Of a DNA stretch of 64,000 nt, positions 16,781-25,342 are shown in pieces. Numbering within the stretch: the stretch's first letter is position 1; each line of letters opens with the position of its first letter. Under the pieces are notes generated by a model that was not told the origin of the DNA, did no database searches, and saw only the letters and a list, made by a program, of their open reading frames with translations. The translations under genes were made by a program, and so were the position numbers. Source of the DNA: Streptomyces sp. Alt3 (GTDB lineage: Bacteria; Actinomycetota; Actinomycetes; Streptomycetales; Streptomycetaceae). Location of the stretch: positions 7,750,001-7,814,000 of the forward strand of contig NZ_CP120983.1 of assembly GCF_030719215.1 (NCBI RefSeq), in the 5' to 3' direction.

Positions 16781-17512
16781 CTAACGGCCCGTGAGGGGAT
16801 CGCGGCCCGTGAGGCAGTAGACACCGCCTGCCGGATCCCGCATCACCGTCCAGCCGTCCCCGTCGCGTACGAACGCGGCACCGAGCCGTTCGTGCAGGAC
16901 CCGGCCGGCGGCCAGGTCCGAGCAGGCGATGTCGAGATGCGCCGAAGCGGGGCGATCCTCCTCCAGGCGCTGGAGGAGCAGGTGGACGGGCACATCCCCG
17001 GGCGGACGCAGCGTGTGGAACTCCGGGTGGACGCCGGGAGTGCCCTCCCAGCCCGTCAGAGCCGTCCAGAACCCGAGTTCGGCCTCGAAGGCCGCGGGTG
17101 ACACGTCGAGGCAGAGCTGGTCGAGCCGGCTCGTGATGCCGCCAGGGCCGGTGAGGACCGGCGGCCGGACCAGTTGTCCGCGCCAGGGCACCACGCAGAA
17201 GGTCTGGCCGCCGGGGGAGCGGAGCACCGTGAGACCGGGCCGTCGGCCGACCACCACGGCGCCCAGCCCGGTCGCACGCGCGGTGAACGCGGGTGCGTCC
17301 TTCACCGCGAGATCCGGGTGTGTGCCGCCGCCCCCACCGACGGCCTGCACCGCGAGGCAGGCGTCGGCCTCCTCGGGGATGAGCGTGGTGAACTCACCCC
17401 GCTCGCCCCACGGTCCGGAGGCGCTCGTTCCCGTGACCGCGCTCCAGAAGCCGACGGCGGGCCCAACTTCCGCCGCGGGGCGGTCGATGAAGGCGTACGT
17501 CCAGCGGATCAT
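16781..17512 (-). CDS. VOC-superfamily protein (two glyoxalase-fold modules)
   Basis: A 243-residue protein made of two vicinal-oxygen-chelate modules, about 1-115 and 125-243. Each shows the fold's pattern (GFWSAVTG / GFWTALTG after the first strand, and VLRSPGGQTFCVVP / VMRDPAGGVYCLTG at the end). The class covers glyoxalases, dioxygenases and resistance proteins; no motif here fixes a reaction. GAGGAG five bases before ATG 17512 supports the start. Convergent with the PL11 gene and apparently monocistronic. Confidence 0.85.
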   Translation of the reverse strand: MIRWTYAFIDRPAAEVGPAVGFWSAVTGTSASGPWGERGEFTTLIPEEADACLAVQAVGGGGGTHPDLAVKDAPAFTARATGLGAVVVGRRPGLTVLRSPGGQTFCVVPWRGQLVRPPVLTGPGGITSRLDQLCLDVSPAAFEAELGFWTALTGWEGTPGVHPEFHTLRPPGDVPVHLLLQRLEEDRPASAHLDIACSDLAAGRVLHERLGAAFVRDGDGWTVMRDPAGGVYCLTGRDPLTGR

Positions 17513-17712
17513 GGCGCTCCTCTGCTGCGGACCGGTGTGTCACGGAAGCAACTGCCATGGTGTCAGGCCCACCGGGTCCGCGGCGGGCGCGCGTCCGGCC
17601 GCGGGGCTTTGCGCCTGTGGCCCGCAGGCCCGTTCACGACGCGTTCACCGGCCGGATCGGTCCACGGCATTCCCTCGCACGCCCCGGGGACCTACGCTCG
17701 GCCGCGCACCGA

Positions 17713-17759
17713 TCAACGCTGTCCGCACTGTGGTCCGAGCCGTGCTGACAACGTTGTCC
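17713..17759. promoter_or_regulatory. Candidate LacI operator (perfect GACAACGTTGTC) with upstream half-similar copy
   Basis: GACAACGTTGTC at 17747-17758 is a perfect 12-bp palindrome with a central CpG, the usual form of LacI-family operators, 26 bp before the GH92 start. TCAACGCTGTCC at 17713-17724 matches ACAACGTTGTCC (17748-17759) at 10 of 12 positions and may be a weaker second site 35 bp upstream. The AACGTT core recurs elsewhere in the window. Confidence 0.5.
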
Positions 17760-17783
17760 ATCTCTTCGGAGGTATCCGAGAAC

Positions 17784-20219
17784 ATGTACTCCAGACCGTC
17801 CGCGGCCCGGCGTCTCGCCGCACGGGCCGCCGCGATCGTCCTCACCGGCGCGCTCGCAGGCGCCGTGGCGCCACCGGCCGCCCAGGCCGACGCGCTCGTC
17901 ACGCGTCCCACCACCTACGTGGACCCGATGATCGGTACGGCGAACGGCGGCAACACCTATCCCGGCGCGGTACGCCCGTACGGCATGATCGCCTGGTCGC
18001 CGACCAGTACCACGGGCGACCAGACGAGCACGGGCGCCGCAAACGGCTACGAGTACGGCGTGACACGCATGCGCGGACTCAGCCTCACCCATGTCAACGG
18101 AGCCGGCTGCAACCCCGGCGCCGCGGGTGACGTGCCCATCATGCCCTTCGTCGGGGACGTCACCTCCTCGCCGTCCGCCGACACCAAGGACGCGGTCTAC
18201 GCCTCAGGGTTCTCGCACGCCGACGAGCGTGCCGTGCCCGGCCGTTACACCGTCGGCCTGGACTCGGGCGCCACCGCCGACCTGGCCGTGAGCGAGCGCG
18301 CGGGCGTGGCCGACTTCGCCTTCCCGGCGGACAAGCCGGCCAACCTGCTCTTCCGCGTGTCCAACTCCCTCAACGGCAGTGAGGACGCCGACATCGAGAT
18401 CGACACCGCGCACCGCAAGGTGACCGGTTCGGTGCTCACGGGAGCGTTCTGCGGGCGGCGCGCCAACGGCGGCACCAACAACCGCAAGAGCTACTACCGC
18501 CTCTACTTCAGCGCATCCTTCGACCGTGACTTCGCCACCACGGGAACCTGGCGTGACGCCACCCTCGCCCCCGGCTCCACGAGCGGAAGCGGTGGTGAGG
18601 GGTACGCCACCGGGGCGGACCGCGCCGGCCGGGGATCCGGAGGCTGGGTCGGGTTCGACACCTCGGCCGACGACGACGTACGCATGCGGATCGGCATCTC
18701 CTACGTGAGCCGGGCCGGCGCCGAGGCCAACCTCCGCAAGGAGATCGCGCCGAGGGCGAGCGTCGACGACGTGGCCCGGGCGGGATCCGCGGCCTGGGAC
18801 CGCGAGCTCGGCTCCGCGCGCGTCGGCGGAGGCAGTGACGCGCAGCGCACCACCTTCTACACCGCGCTGTACCACTCGCTGATGCAGCCGAACCTCATCA
18901 GTGACACCGACGGCCGCTACCCCGGCATGGACGGGAAGCCGCACCGTGTGACGGGAGGTCAGAAGGCTCAGTACAGCAACTTCTCCGGGTGGGACCAGTA
19001 CCGCGCCCAGATCCAGCTCCTCGCCCTCCTCAAGCCCAGGATCGCCGGGGACTTCGCCCAGTCCCTGTACAACTTCGCCCGGCAGAACGGCGGCGTCTGG
19101 GACCGCTGGGTGCACGTCAACGGTGCCACGCACGTGATGACGGGTGATCCCACAGCCGCCACGCTCGCCACCTTCTACGCGATGGGCGTACGCAACTTCG
19201 ACTACGAGGGCGCCTTCGAATCCCTGGCACGTCAGGCCACGGTGCCCCATCCGGACGGTCTCTCCGACGCGGGGTGCCCCGGTCAGTGCACGGGCCAGCG
19301 GCCCAACCTGGCGCAGTACCTGCAATCCCACTACGCGGCCCAGGACGTCTGTCACTGCTGGGGCGGCGCCGCCGAGACCCTCGAGGACGCGGTCGCCGAC
19401 GCGGCGCTCGGCCGCTGGGCCCGGCTGCTCGGACGCGACGAGGAGGCCGACGCCTTCGAGGAGCGCGGCCTCTGGTGGCGCAACGTCTTCAACCCCGATG
19501 CCGGTGACGGAGCGGGAACCACCGGCTACGTCCAGGCACGCAACCTCGACGGTTCCTGGGTGACGCCCTTCGGTCCCGGCAGCGACAAGGGCTTCGCGCA
19601 GGGGACGAGCGCCACCTACACCTGGATGGTCCCGCAGGACGTCCAGGGGCTGGCCGAGGCCATGGGCGGCCGTGAGACGGCGGCGAAGCGGCTGGACGCC
19701 TTCTTCCACAAGGCTGACGGTTCCTGGTCGGTCAAGGGTGGGGACGCGCTGCGCTACGACCCCACCAACGAGCCGGGCATCCATGCCCCTTGGCTCTACA
19801 ACGCGCTCGGCATGCCCTGGAAGACACAGGAGACCGTACGCGAGATCGTGGACACGGTCTACGGGACGGGGCCGCGCGGCCTGCCCGGCAACGACGACCT
19901 CGGCACCATGTCGGCCTGGTACGTCTTCTCGGCACTCGGCCTCTACCCGCAGACACCGGGCAGCGCCGCCATGCTGCTCGGAACACCGCTCTTCCCGTCC
20001 GCGGTGCTCGAGCGGTCCCAGGGCGGGGACATCCGGATCAGTGCCCCGGCCGCCGATGCGACACATCCGTACATCGACGCGGTGAAGGTGGACGGCCGCC
20101 CGGCCGACAGGTCCTGGGTGGACGCCCGGCTGGTCACCCGGGGAGGCTCGCTGGCCTACCGGCTCGCCGAGGAGCCGAACACGTCCTGGGCCACGGGACC
20201 TGCGGGTCTTCCGCGGTAG
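17784..20219 (+). CDS. Secreted GH92-family alpha-mannosidase
   Basis: Secreted glycosidase of 811 residues, of the calcium-dependent exo-alpha-mannosidase family GH92. A twin-basic signal peptide (SAARRLAARAAAIVLTGALAG, cut near AQADA) is followed by the N-terminal beta-sandwich opening with VDPMIGTANGGNTYPGAVRPYGMIAWSP and the LTHVNGAGCNP loop, then the (alpha/alpha)6 barrel with YHSLMQPNLISD, FSGWDQYRAQIQLL and PGNDDLGTMSAWYVFSALGLYP. These are the family's most conserved blocks. Full length, no extra CBM. GGAGG at 17768-17772 lies eleven bases before ATG 17784. Likely substrates are fungal mannans or glycoproteins. A LacI-type operator lies directly upstream. Confidence 0.93.
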   Translation: MYSRPSAARRLAARAAAIVLTGALAGAVAPPAAQADALVTRPTTYVDPMIGTANGGNTYPGAVRPYGMIAWSPTSTTGDQTSTGAANGYEYGVTRMRGLSLTHVNGAGCNPGAAGDVPIMPFVGDVTSSPSADTKDAVYASGFSHADERAVPGRYTVGLDSGATADLAVSERAGVADFAFPADKPANLLFRVSNSLNGSEDADIEIDTAHRKVTGSVLTGAFCGRRANGGTNNRKSYYRLYFSASFDRDFATTGTWRDATLAPGSTSGSGGEGYATGADRAGRGSGGWVGFDTSADDDVRMRIGISYVSRAGAEANLRKEIAPRASVDDVARAGSAAWDRELGSARVGGGSDAQRTTFYTALYHSLMQPNLISDTDGRYPGMDGKPHRVTGGQKAQYSNFSGWDQYRAQIQLLALLKPRIAGDFAQSLYNFARQNGGVWDRWVHVNGATHVMTGDPTAATLATFYAMGVRNFDYEGAFESLARQATVPHPDGLSDAGCPGQCTGQRPNLAQYLQSHYAAQDVCHCWGGAAETLEDAVADAALGRWARLLGRDEEADAFEERGLWWRNVFNPDAGDGAGTTGYVQARNLDGSWVTPFGPGSDKGFAQGTSATYTWMVPQDVQGLAEAMGGRETAAKRLDAFFHKADGSWSVKGGDALRYDPTNEPGIHAPWLYNALGMPWKTQETVREIVDTVYGTGPRGLPGNDDLGTMSAWYVFSALGLYPQTPGSAAMLLGTPLFPSAVLERSQGGDIRISAPAADATHPYIDAVKVDGRPADRSWVDARLVTRGGSLAYRLAEEPNTSWATGPAGLPR

Positions 20220-20240
20220 TGCGCCAACTGTCGCTGCGGT

Positions 20241-20279
20241 GGGGCCCGGTGGGCGGCGCGATGCCGCCCACCGGGTCCC
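20241..20279 (+). terminator. Hairpin terminator after the GH92 gene
   Basis: The 17-base arms 20241-20257 and 20263-20279 pair with one G-U, around the 5-base loop GCGAT, 21 bp after the stop. Confidence 0.85.
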
Positions 20280-20313
20280 GCGCCCGTTGCGCGGGGTGTG
20301 GAAGAGGTCTCGT

Positions 20314-20329
20314 TTTTCTATCGTTGAAA
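20314..20329. promoter_or_regulatory. Candidate LacI operator upstream of the PA14-GH2 gene
   Basis: On the minus strand this reads TTTCAACGATAGAAAA, identical at 14 of 16 positions to TTTCAACGTTGGAAAA at 33120-33135. It sits in an AT-rich patch 111 bp before the TTG start. The resemblance between two otherwise unrelated promoter regions is the main evidence. Confidence 0.5.
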
Positions 20330-20439
20330 ATTCTGCGTGCACGACCGTTGTCAGGTGTTTGAGGCTGTGGCTCAATGTTCGACTATGTGCAGTGCTTCGC
20401 GGTTCGGAGCACTTCGGCTTCTTCGACGAGGACGACGCC

Positions 20440-23400
20440 TTGATACGACAACTAGCCCGCCCCCGCACGCTTTTCAGAACGCTCGCCTGTACTGCGGCGC
20501 TGCTGCTTCCGGTCGGGGCCACGCTGGTCCCGACCGCCGCAGCCGCCGCTCCCGCCGAAGGGGCCGCCGCAGCATCGGCGTTCGTGAAGGACGACCCGTC
20601 CACCGAGCCGCACGGACTCAAGGGCGAGTACTTCGCCATGTCCGCGCCGGGCGCCCGTGACTTCGCCGAACTAGGCGCGACCGCGCTCGACCCGGAGATC
20701 AACTTCCCCGGTCTGACCGGGGCGTTCGAGTCGGCCACCGGCAGGACCGAGCACACGACCGCCCGCTGGACGGGGCAGATCGCGGCGCCCGAGACCGGCG
20801 ACTACACCTTCTCCGCCATCGGCGACAACGGCTTCCGGCTCTTCATCGACGACAAGCCGGTCATCGACCACTGGGTGCCGGACTGGGACAAGGAGCAGAC
20901 CAGCGCTCCGGTCTCGCTGAAGGCCGGTGAACAGCACACCTTCCGGCTGGAGATGTTCCAGGACGTCGGCGGGGCGAACATGTTCCTGCGCTGGTCCAGC
21001 GCGAAGCTGGCCAAGCAGATCGTGCCCGAGTCCGCGTTCACCCCGCCCGCAGACTTCGAGGTCTACCCGGTCGCGCTCAGCGTCGCCGGGAACGGCCTCA
21101 AGGTGCAGGCGACCTTCGACCACGAGCTCGGCGGCATCAAGGACGTGAAGGACCACCTCACGGTCGAGGCGGACACCACGCCGATGCCCGTGAAGTCCGT
21201 CGCCAGGGCGTCGAACAACCGCAAGGCGCTCGTCGTCACGCTGGACGCGGCCGTCCAGAAGGGCCAGCAGGTCCGGGTCGCGTACGACGGCAAGGGCGGC
21301 CTGAAGAACGGCGAGGAGACCGTCCCGGAGATCAGCCGCAGGGCGAAGAACCTCTCCACGCACCGGCTGACCACCCCGTGGGGCGACAAGGTCGACCGCA
21401 AGAACCCGCTGCCCGAGTACCCCCGGCCGCAGCAGGTCCGCGACGACTGGAAGAACCTCAACGGCCAGTGGGAGTTCGCGGGAGCGGCCGCCGGTGAGCA
21501 GCCGGTCTTCGGCAAGTCGCTCGACGAGCGCATCACCGTGCCCTACCCCGTCGAGTCCCAGCTCTCCGGGCTCGAGCGCCACGAAGACCACATGTTCTAC
21601 CGCAAGCTCGTCACGGTGCCCAAGAGCTGGTCGGTCGGCAAGCGCGGCAGTGACGAGCGGCTGAAGCTCAACTTCGGGGCCGTCGACTACCACGCACGGG
21701 TCTGGGTCAACGGCAAGCAGGTCGCCGAGCACACCGGCGGCTACACCGCCTTCAGCGCCGACATCACCGACGCGCTCAAGGGCACCGGTCCTCAGGAGGT
21801 GGTCGTCGCGGTCACCGACACCACCGGAGCGGACCAGCCCACGGGCAAGCAGTCCGCGAACCCGAGCGGCATCTTCTACACCGCCACCTCCGGTATCTGG
21901 CAGACCGTCTGGATGGAGCCCGTCGCACCCGCCGCGGTCGACTCCCTGAAGACCACGCCGGACATCGACAAGGGCCGGCTCGCGGTCACGGTCAACTCCG
22001 AGGGCGCCTCGAAGTCCGCCAAGGTCACGGCCGTGGCGCGTGACAAGAAGGGCAAGGTCGTCGGCACCGTCACCGGTCCGGCCAACGGCGAGCTGAGCCT
22101 CCCGGTGGCCAAGCAGCACCTGTGGACGCCGGATGACCCGTACCTGTACGACCTGGAGGTCACGCTCAAGGACGGGCGTTCCAAGGACACCGTCGACAGC
22201 TACTTCGGGATGCGCTCCTTCGGTGTCGCCGAGGTCGGCGGCTACCAGAAGCTGGTGCTCAACGGGAAGCCGTTCTTCTCCCTCGCCCAGCTCGACCAGG
22301 GCTTCTACCCCGACGGTCTGAACACGGCGCCCAGCGACAAGGCCCTGGTCTTCGACCTCAAGGCGCAGAAGGACCTCGGCTTCAACTCGGTCCGCAAGCA
22401 CATCAAGGTCGAGCCCGCCCGCTGGTACTACCACGCCGACCAGCTGGGCCTCCTGGTGTGGCAGGACTTCGTCTCCGGCAACATCACCGGCGAGAAGGGC
22501 CAGAAGGCCTTCCTCGACCAGGGTGCCGAGATGATGGAGCAGCTGCACAACTACCCGTCGATCGGTGCCTGGATCGTCTTCAACGAGGGCTGGGGCGAGT
22601 GGGACCGCACCGAGACCGGCAGGATCACCGAGAAGGTCCAGGCCGCCGACCCCTCGCGCGTCGTCAGCGCCCACAGCGGAGTCAACTGCTGCAACTCGAA
22701 GGGTGACTCCGGCAAGGGCGACATCATCGACCACCACGACTACAACAACACCGACCCGGCCTTCCCCGACGAGAAGCGTGCCGCGATCGACGGTGAGCAC
22801 GGCGGCTTCACCCTGCGGATCCCCGGCCGCATGTGGCCCGGCGCGCCCACCGCGATCTACAGCGGCGTCGCGGACAAGGACGCACTGACCGCGAAGTACG
22901 TCGACAACACCCGCACGTACTACCTGGACGCGGCTCGCGCCGAGCTCTCCGGCTCGATCTACACCCAGGTGACCGACCTGGAGAACGAGCTCAACGGTCT
23001 CTGGACGTACGACCGCCGCGAGATCAAGGTCGACCCCGCCAAGGTGCGGAAGATCAACCAGGAGGTCATCGCCGCCGGCGCCGCCGCGGGCGAGCGCGAC
23101 GAGATCAAGGGCGGCGGGGCGTGGTCCCTCGACGAGGACAAGGGCACCAAGGCCGCCGACAGCGGCCCCAACCACAAGGACCTCACGCTCTCCGAGGGCA
23201 CGTCCTGGGCGCCGGGTGTCAAGGGCTCGGCGCTGAAGTTCGACGGCAAGGGCCAGTACGCGCAGACCGACGGCCCGGTCGTCGACACCACCGGTGACTA
23301 CACCGTCTCGGCCTGGGCGTCGCTGGACGCGCTGCCGGGCAACTACGCCACCGTCGTCAGCCAGGACGGCCGGCGCCAGGAGAACCCGTTCTACCTGCAG

Positions 23401-23721
23401 TACGGGCAGGGCGGGTTCGCCTTCTCCACCCCCGGCGCCCACCGCGCCCGGCTGGAGATCAAGCCCGAGCTCGGCCACTGGTACCACCTCGTCGGTGTCC
23501 GCAGCGGTGACGAGATCAAGCTCTACGTCGACGGCAAGCTGGCCTCCACGGCGGCCGCCGGCACCGCCGACGTGAGCACCGGCGCGCTGTCCGTCGGCCG
23601 TGCCAAGTGGTCGGGCGGCAACGTCGACTTCTGGAACGGTTCGGTCGACCAGGTGAAGGTGTACGACAAGGCGCTCACCGATCAGGACGTGACCGCGCTC
23701 CACGACGGCGACCGGCCGTAA
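20440..23721 (+). CDS. Secreted GH2-family glycosidase with PA14 and LamG domains
   Basis: Secreted enzyme of about 1,093 residues. Order: signal peptide (LFRTLACTAALLLPVGATLVPTAAAAAP), PA14 domain (about 50-185: GLKGEYFAM...DNGFRLFIDDKPVIDHW), an Ig-like segment (205-300), GH2 sugar-binding, Ig and TIM-barrel domains (about 310-880), then a LamG/concanavalin-like lectin domain (about 900-1090: GSALKFDGKGQYAQT...WYHLVGVRSGDEIKLYVDG). The acid/base glutamate is in FNEGWGEWD. I choose the rare TTG at 20440 because it gives a clean signal peptide with GAGGAC upstream; the frame stays open back to 20239 but that stretch contains a terminator and the operator. Substrate within GH2 (beta-galactoside, beta-arabinoside or other) cannot be fixed. 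Confidence 0.85.
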   Translation: MIRQLARPRTLFRTLACTAALLLPVGATLVPTAAAAAPAEGAAAASAFVKDDPSTEPHGLKGEYFAMSAPGARDFAELGATALDPEINFPGLTGAFESATGRTEHTTARWTGQIAAPETGDYTFSAIGDNGFRLFIDDKPVIDHWVPDWDKEQTSAPVSLKAGEQHTFRLEMFQDVGGANMFLRWSSAKLAKQIVPESAFTPPADFEVYPVALSVAGNGLKVQATFDHELGGIKDVKDHLTVEADTTPMPVKSVARASNNRKALVVTLDAAVQKGQQVRVAYDGKGGLKNGEETVPEISRRAKNLSTHRLTTPWGDKVDRKNPLPEYPRPQQVRDDWKNLNGQWEFAGAAAGEQPVFGKSLDERITVPYPVESQLSGLERHEDHMFYRKLVTVPKSWSVGKRGSDERLKLNFGAVDYHARVWVNGKQVAEHTGGYTAFSADITDALKGTGPQEVVVAVTDTTGADQPTGKQSANPSGIFYTATSGIWQTVWMEPVAPAAVDSLKTTPDIDKGRLAVTVNSEGASKSAKVTAVARDKKGKVVGTVTGPANGELSLPVAKQHLWTPDDPYLYDLEVTLKDGRSKDTVDSYFGMRSFGVAEVGGYQKLVLNGKPFFSLAQLDQGFYPDGLNTAPSDKALVFDLKAQKDLGFNSVRKHIKVEPARWYYHADQLGLLVWQDFVSGNITGEKGQKAFLDQGAEMMEQLHNYPSIGAWIVFNEGWGEWDRTETGRITEKVQAADPSRVVSAHSGVNCCNSKGDSGKGDIIDHHDYNNTDPAFPDEKRAAIDGEHGGFTLRIPGRMWPGAPTAIYSGVADKDALTAKYVDNTRTYYLDAARAELSGSIYTQVTDLENELNGLWTYDRREIKVDPAKVRKINQEVIAAGAAAGERDEIKGGGAWSLDEDKGTKAADSGPNHKDLTLSEGTSWAPGVKGSALKFDGKGQYAQTDGPVVDTTGDYTVSAWASLDALPGNYATVVSQDGRRQENPFYLQYGQGGFAFSTPGAHRARLEIKPELGHWYHLVGVRSGDEIKLYVDGKLASTAAAGTADVSTGALSVGRAKWSGGNVDFWNGSVDQVKVYDKALTDQDVTALHDGDRP

Positions 23722-23743
23722 GGAGCACCCTCCCCGCAGGACC

Positions 23744-23783
23744 GCTCCCGGCGGCGCGCGCACAGGCCCGCGCCGCCGGGAGC
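23744..23783. terminator. Bidirectional terminator between GH2 and LysR genes
   Basis: GCTCCCGGCGGCGCG (23744-23758) pairs perfectly with 23769-23783, 15 bp with a 10-base loop, between convergent stops. Confidence 0.85.
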
Positions 23784-23807
23784 TCCGGCCGTTCCCACGC
23801 GTGCGTC

Positions 23808-24695
23808 TCACCCGGCCGCGGCGAGCTCGGTGACGACACGGGTGAACGCGTGGACCTTCGCGCCGGCCGTGCGGGTCGACCTGAGCAGGGCGTAGCGGAT
23901 CGGTGGCGCGTCGCGGAACGGGACGTAGACGATGTCCTGACGGGCGTAGAAGGCGGCTGCCAGGACGCAGGTGGGAGTTACCCCCTTGCCCGATCCCACG
24001 AGTGTGAGGAAGTCCTGCCAGCTCGCGGCGACCGGGCCACGCGGAACCGGGCGGCCACCGGGTGTGTGCTGCGGGAAATGGGCGTCGAGGAAGACCTGTG
24101 ACATGCCGGCGGGCCTGATCAACGGCGCCAGCGCGAGGTCCTCCAGGCCGACCGTGTCACGCGTGGCCAGAGGGTGGTCCGCCGGAACCGCGAGAGCACG
24201 GGCCGCCGTGCACACGGTGGGCCCCACGATGATGTCCGGCTCCTCGACGGGGAGTTCGGCCACGTGCAGATCGACCCTGCCCGTGCGGAGCGACCGCAGG
24301 GTGGCGCCGTAGGAGTCCTCCAGGATCTCCACCGTGCACTCGGGGTGACGCGTGCGCAGCAGGTCGACGGCGTCGAGGAGGAGGCTGCCGTTCCAGGCGG
24401 CGGTGTAGCCGACGGACAGTCGGCCCGTGAGGCCACGGGCGGTCTCGGTGGCGCGGCTGATCGCCTCCTGGATCCCGCGGTGGTGCGGTTCGAGATCCGT
24501 GCGCAACTGCCGGCCGAGCGGGGTGAGCGCGACCCGGCGGCTTGTGCGGTCGAAGAGGGGCCCGCCGATGCGGCGTTCGACGCCCTTGATGGTCTGGCTC
24601 ACCCTGCCCTGCGAGACACCCAGCCGTTCGGCAGTACGCCCGAAGTGGAGTTCCTCCGCCAGGGCCAGGAAGGCCTCGATCTCGTGCCGCTCCAC
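23808..24695 (-). CDS. LysR-family transcriptional regulator
   Basis: A 295-residue LysR-type regulator: N-terminal winged helix-turn-helix (HEIEAFLALAEELHFGRTAERLGVSQGRVSQTIKGVERRIG, residues 3-45) and a periplasmic-binding-protein-like effector domain (about 90-295: TGRLSVGYTAAWNG, LEDLALAPLI). GTG 24695 is preferred to GTG 24701 because GAGGGG then lies six bases upstream and the product starts with the usual VERHE. Divergent from a PPOX-family gene, with a perfect T-N11-A dyad in the shared promoter; that gene is the likely target. The effector is unknown. Confidence 0.9.
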   Translation of the reverse strand: MERHEIEAFLALAEELHFGRTAERLGVSQGRVSQTIKGVERRIGGPLFDRTSRRVALTPLGRQLRTDLEPHHRGIQEAISRATETARGLTGRLSVGYTAAWNGSLLLDAVDLLRTRHPECTVEILEDSYGATLRSLRTGRVDLHVAELPVEEPDIIVGPTVCTAARALAVPADHPLATRDTVGLEDLALAPLIRPAGMSQVFLDAHFPQHTPGGRPVPRGPVAASWQDFLTLVGSGKGVTPTCVLAAAFYARQDIVYVPFRDAPPIRYALLRSTRTAGAKVHAFTRVVTELAAAG

Positions 24696-24709
24696 CGGCA
24701 CCCCCTCGT

Positions 24710-24726
24710 CATTAGCCCGGCTAATG
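24710..24726. promoter_or_regulatory. LysR box CATTAGCC-C-GGCTAATG
   Basis: Perfect 8-bp arms around a central C, containing the T-N11-A pattern of LysR-type binding sites (ATTAGCCCGGCTAAT). It lies 15 bp before the LysR start and 110 bp before the divergent PPOX gene, so it can serve autoregulation and activation. Site form is known for the family; use here is inferred. Confidence 0.65.
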
Positions 24727-24835
24727 CATACTTTCGCATTCCGATCTTGCTCAGGCCCTCGGGGTCCGGGATCGTGTACGGACGTTCGCCGGTTCCTGCG
24801 GCGAGAGGGCTCGTGACGAGGTGGAGGGGCGCGGC

Positions 24836-25237
24836 GTGCCGTCGTTCAGTGAGGAAGAGATCGCCTACATGGCGTCTCAGCGACTTGCCCGGATCTCGAC
24901 GGCAGCGCCGGACGGGCAGCCGGACGTGTCGCCGGTGGGATTCGAGTTCGACGGGACGCACCTGTTCGTGGGCGGTGGCGATCCCGTGAGGACCCGCAAG
25001 TTCCGGAACGTGCGGGCCGGCAACAACAAGGTCGCGATCGTCATCGACGATGTGGTCACCACCGACCCGTGGGCGCCTCGGTACCTGCGGATCTACGGTG
25101 TGGCCGAACTGGTCGAGCGGTCGACGCCGTCCGGAACGGCCCCCTGTATGAAGATCACCCCGAGCGTCTCGTGGAGCTGCAACCTCGAGGGGAAGCCGCT
25201 GACGGCCGACCGGCGGGTCCGGCGCACCGTGCACTGA
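24836..25237 (+). CDS. PPOX-class F420/flavin-dependent oxidoreductase
   Basis: A 133-residue split-barrel flavin- or F420-binding protein of the pyridoxamine-phosphate-oxidase-like class. FSEEEIAYMASQRLARISTAAPDGQPDVSPVGFEFDG is the typical N-terminal block, followed by RTRKFRNVRAGNNKVAIVIDD and a YLRIYGVAELVE strand. GTG 24836 is chosen because GGAGGGG lies six bases upstream and the product starts as relatives do; GTG 24821 would add five residues. Divergent from the LysR gene. Many relatives use F420H2, but the cofactor cannot be read from sequence alone. Confidence 0.85.
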   Translation: MPSFSEEEIAYMASQRLARISTAAPDGQPDVSPVGFEFDGTHLFVGGGDPVRTRKFRNVRAGNNKVAIVIDDVVTTDPWAPRYLRIYGVAELVERSTPSGTAPCMKITPSVSWSCNLEGKPLTADRRVRRTVH

Positions 25238-25245
25238 CACCCGAT

Positions 25246-25274
25246 CGCCACGGCGGCGCCCCGTCGCCGTGGCG
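25246..25274 (+). terminator. Hairpin after the PPOX gene
   Basis: Arms 25246-25258 and 25262-25274 (core GCCACGGCG/CGCCGTGGC) pair over 13 bp with one G-U and a 3-base loop, nine bases after the stop. Confidence 0.75.
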
Positions 25275-25342
25275 CAGCCTCGTGTCCGGGAGCGGCCGTC
25301 CGGCCCACCGCAGACGCACTCAGAGAACGGAATCACCGAGCG

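Noticed and set aside
20239..20439. N-terminal extension of the PA14-GH2 protein to an earlier start
   Set aside because: The stretch contains the GH92 terminator and an operator-like dyad, and an extension would bury the signal peptide.
20671..23811. 1,046-residue minus-strand frame opposite the PA14-GH2 gene
   Set aside because: Antisense shadow; long Val/Leu/Asp/Gly runs with no domain and no start signal.
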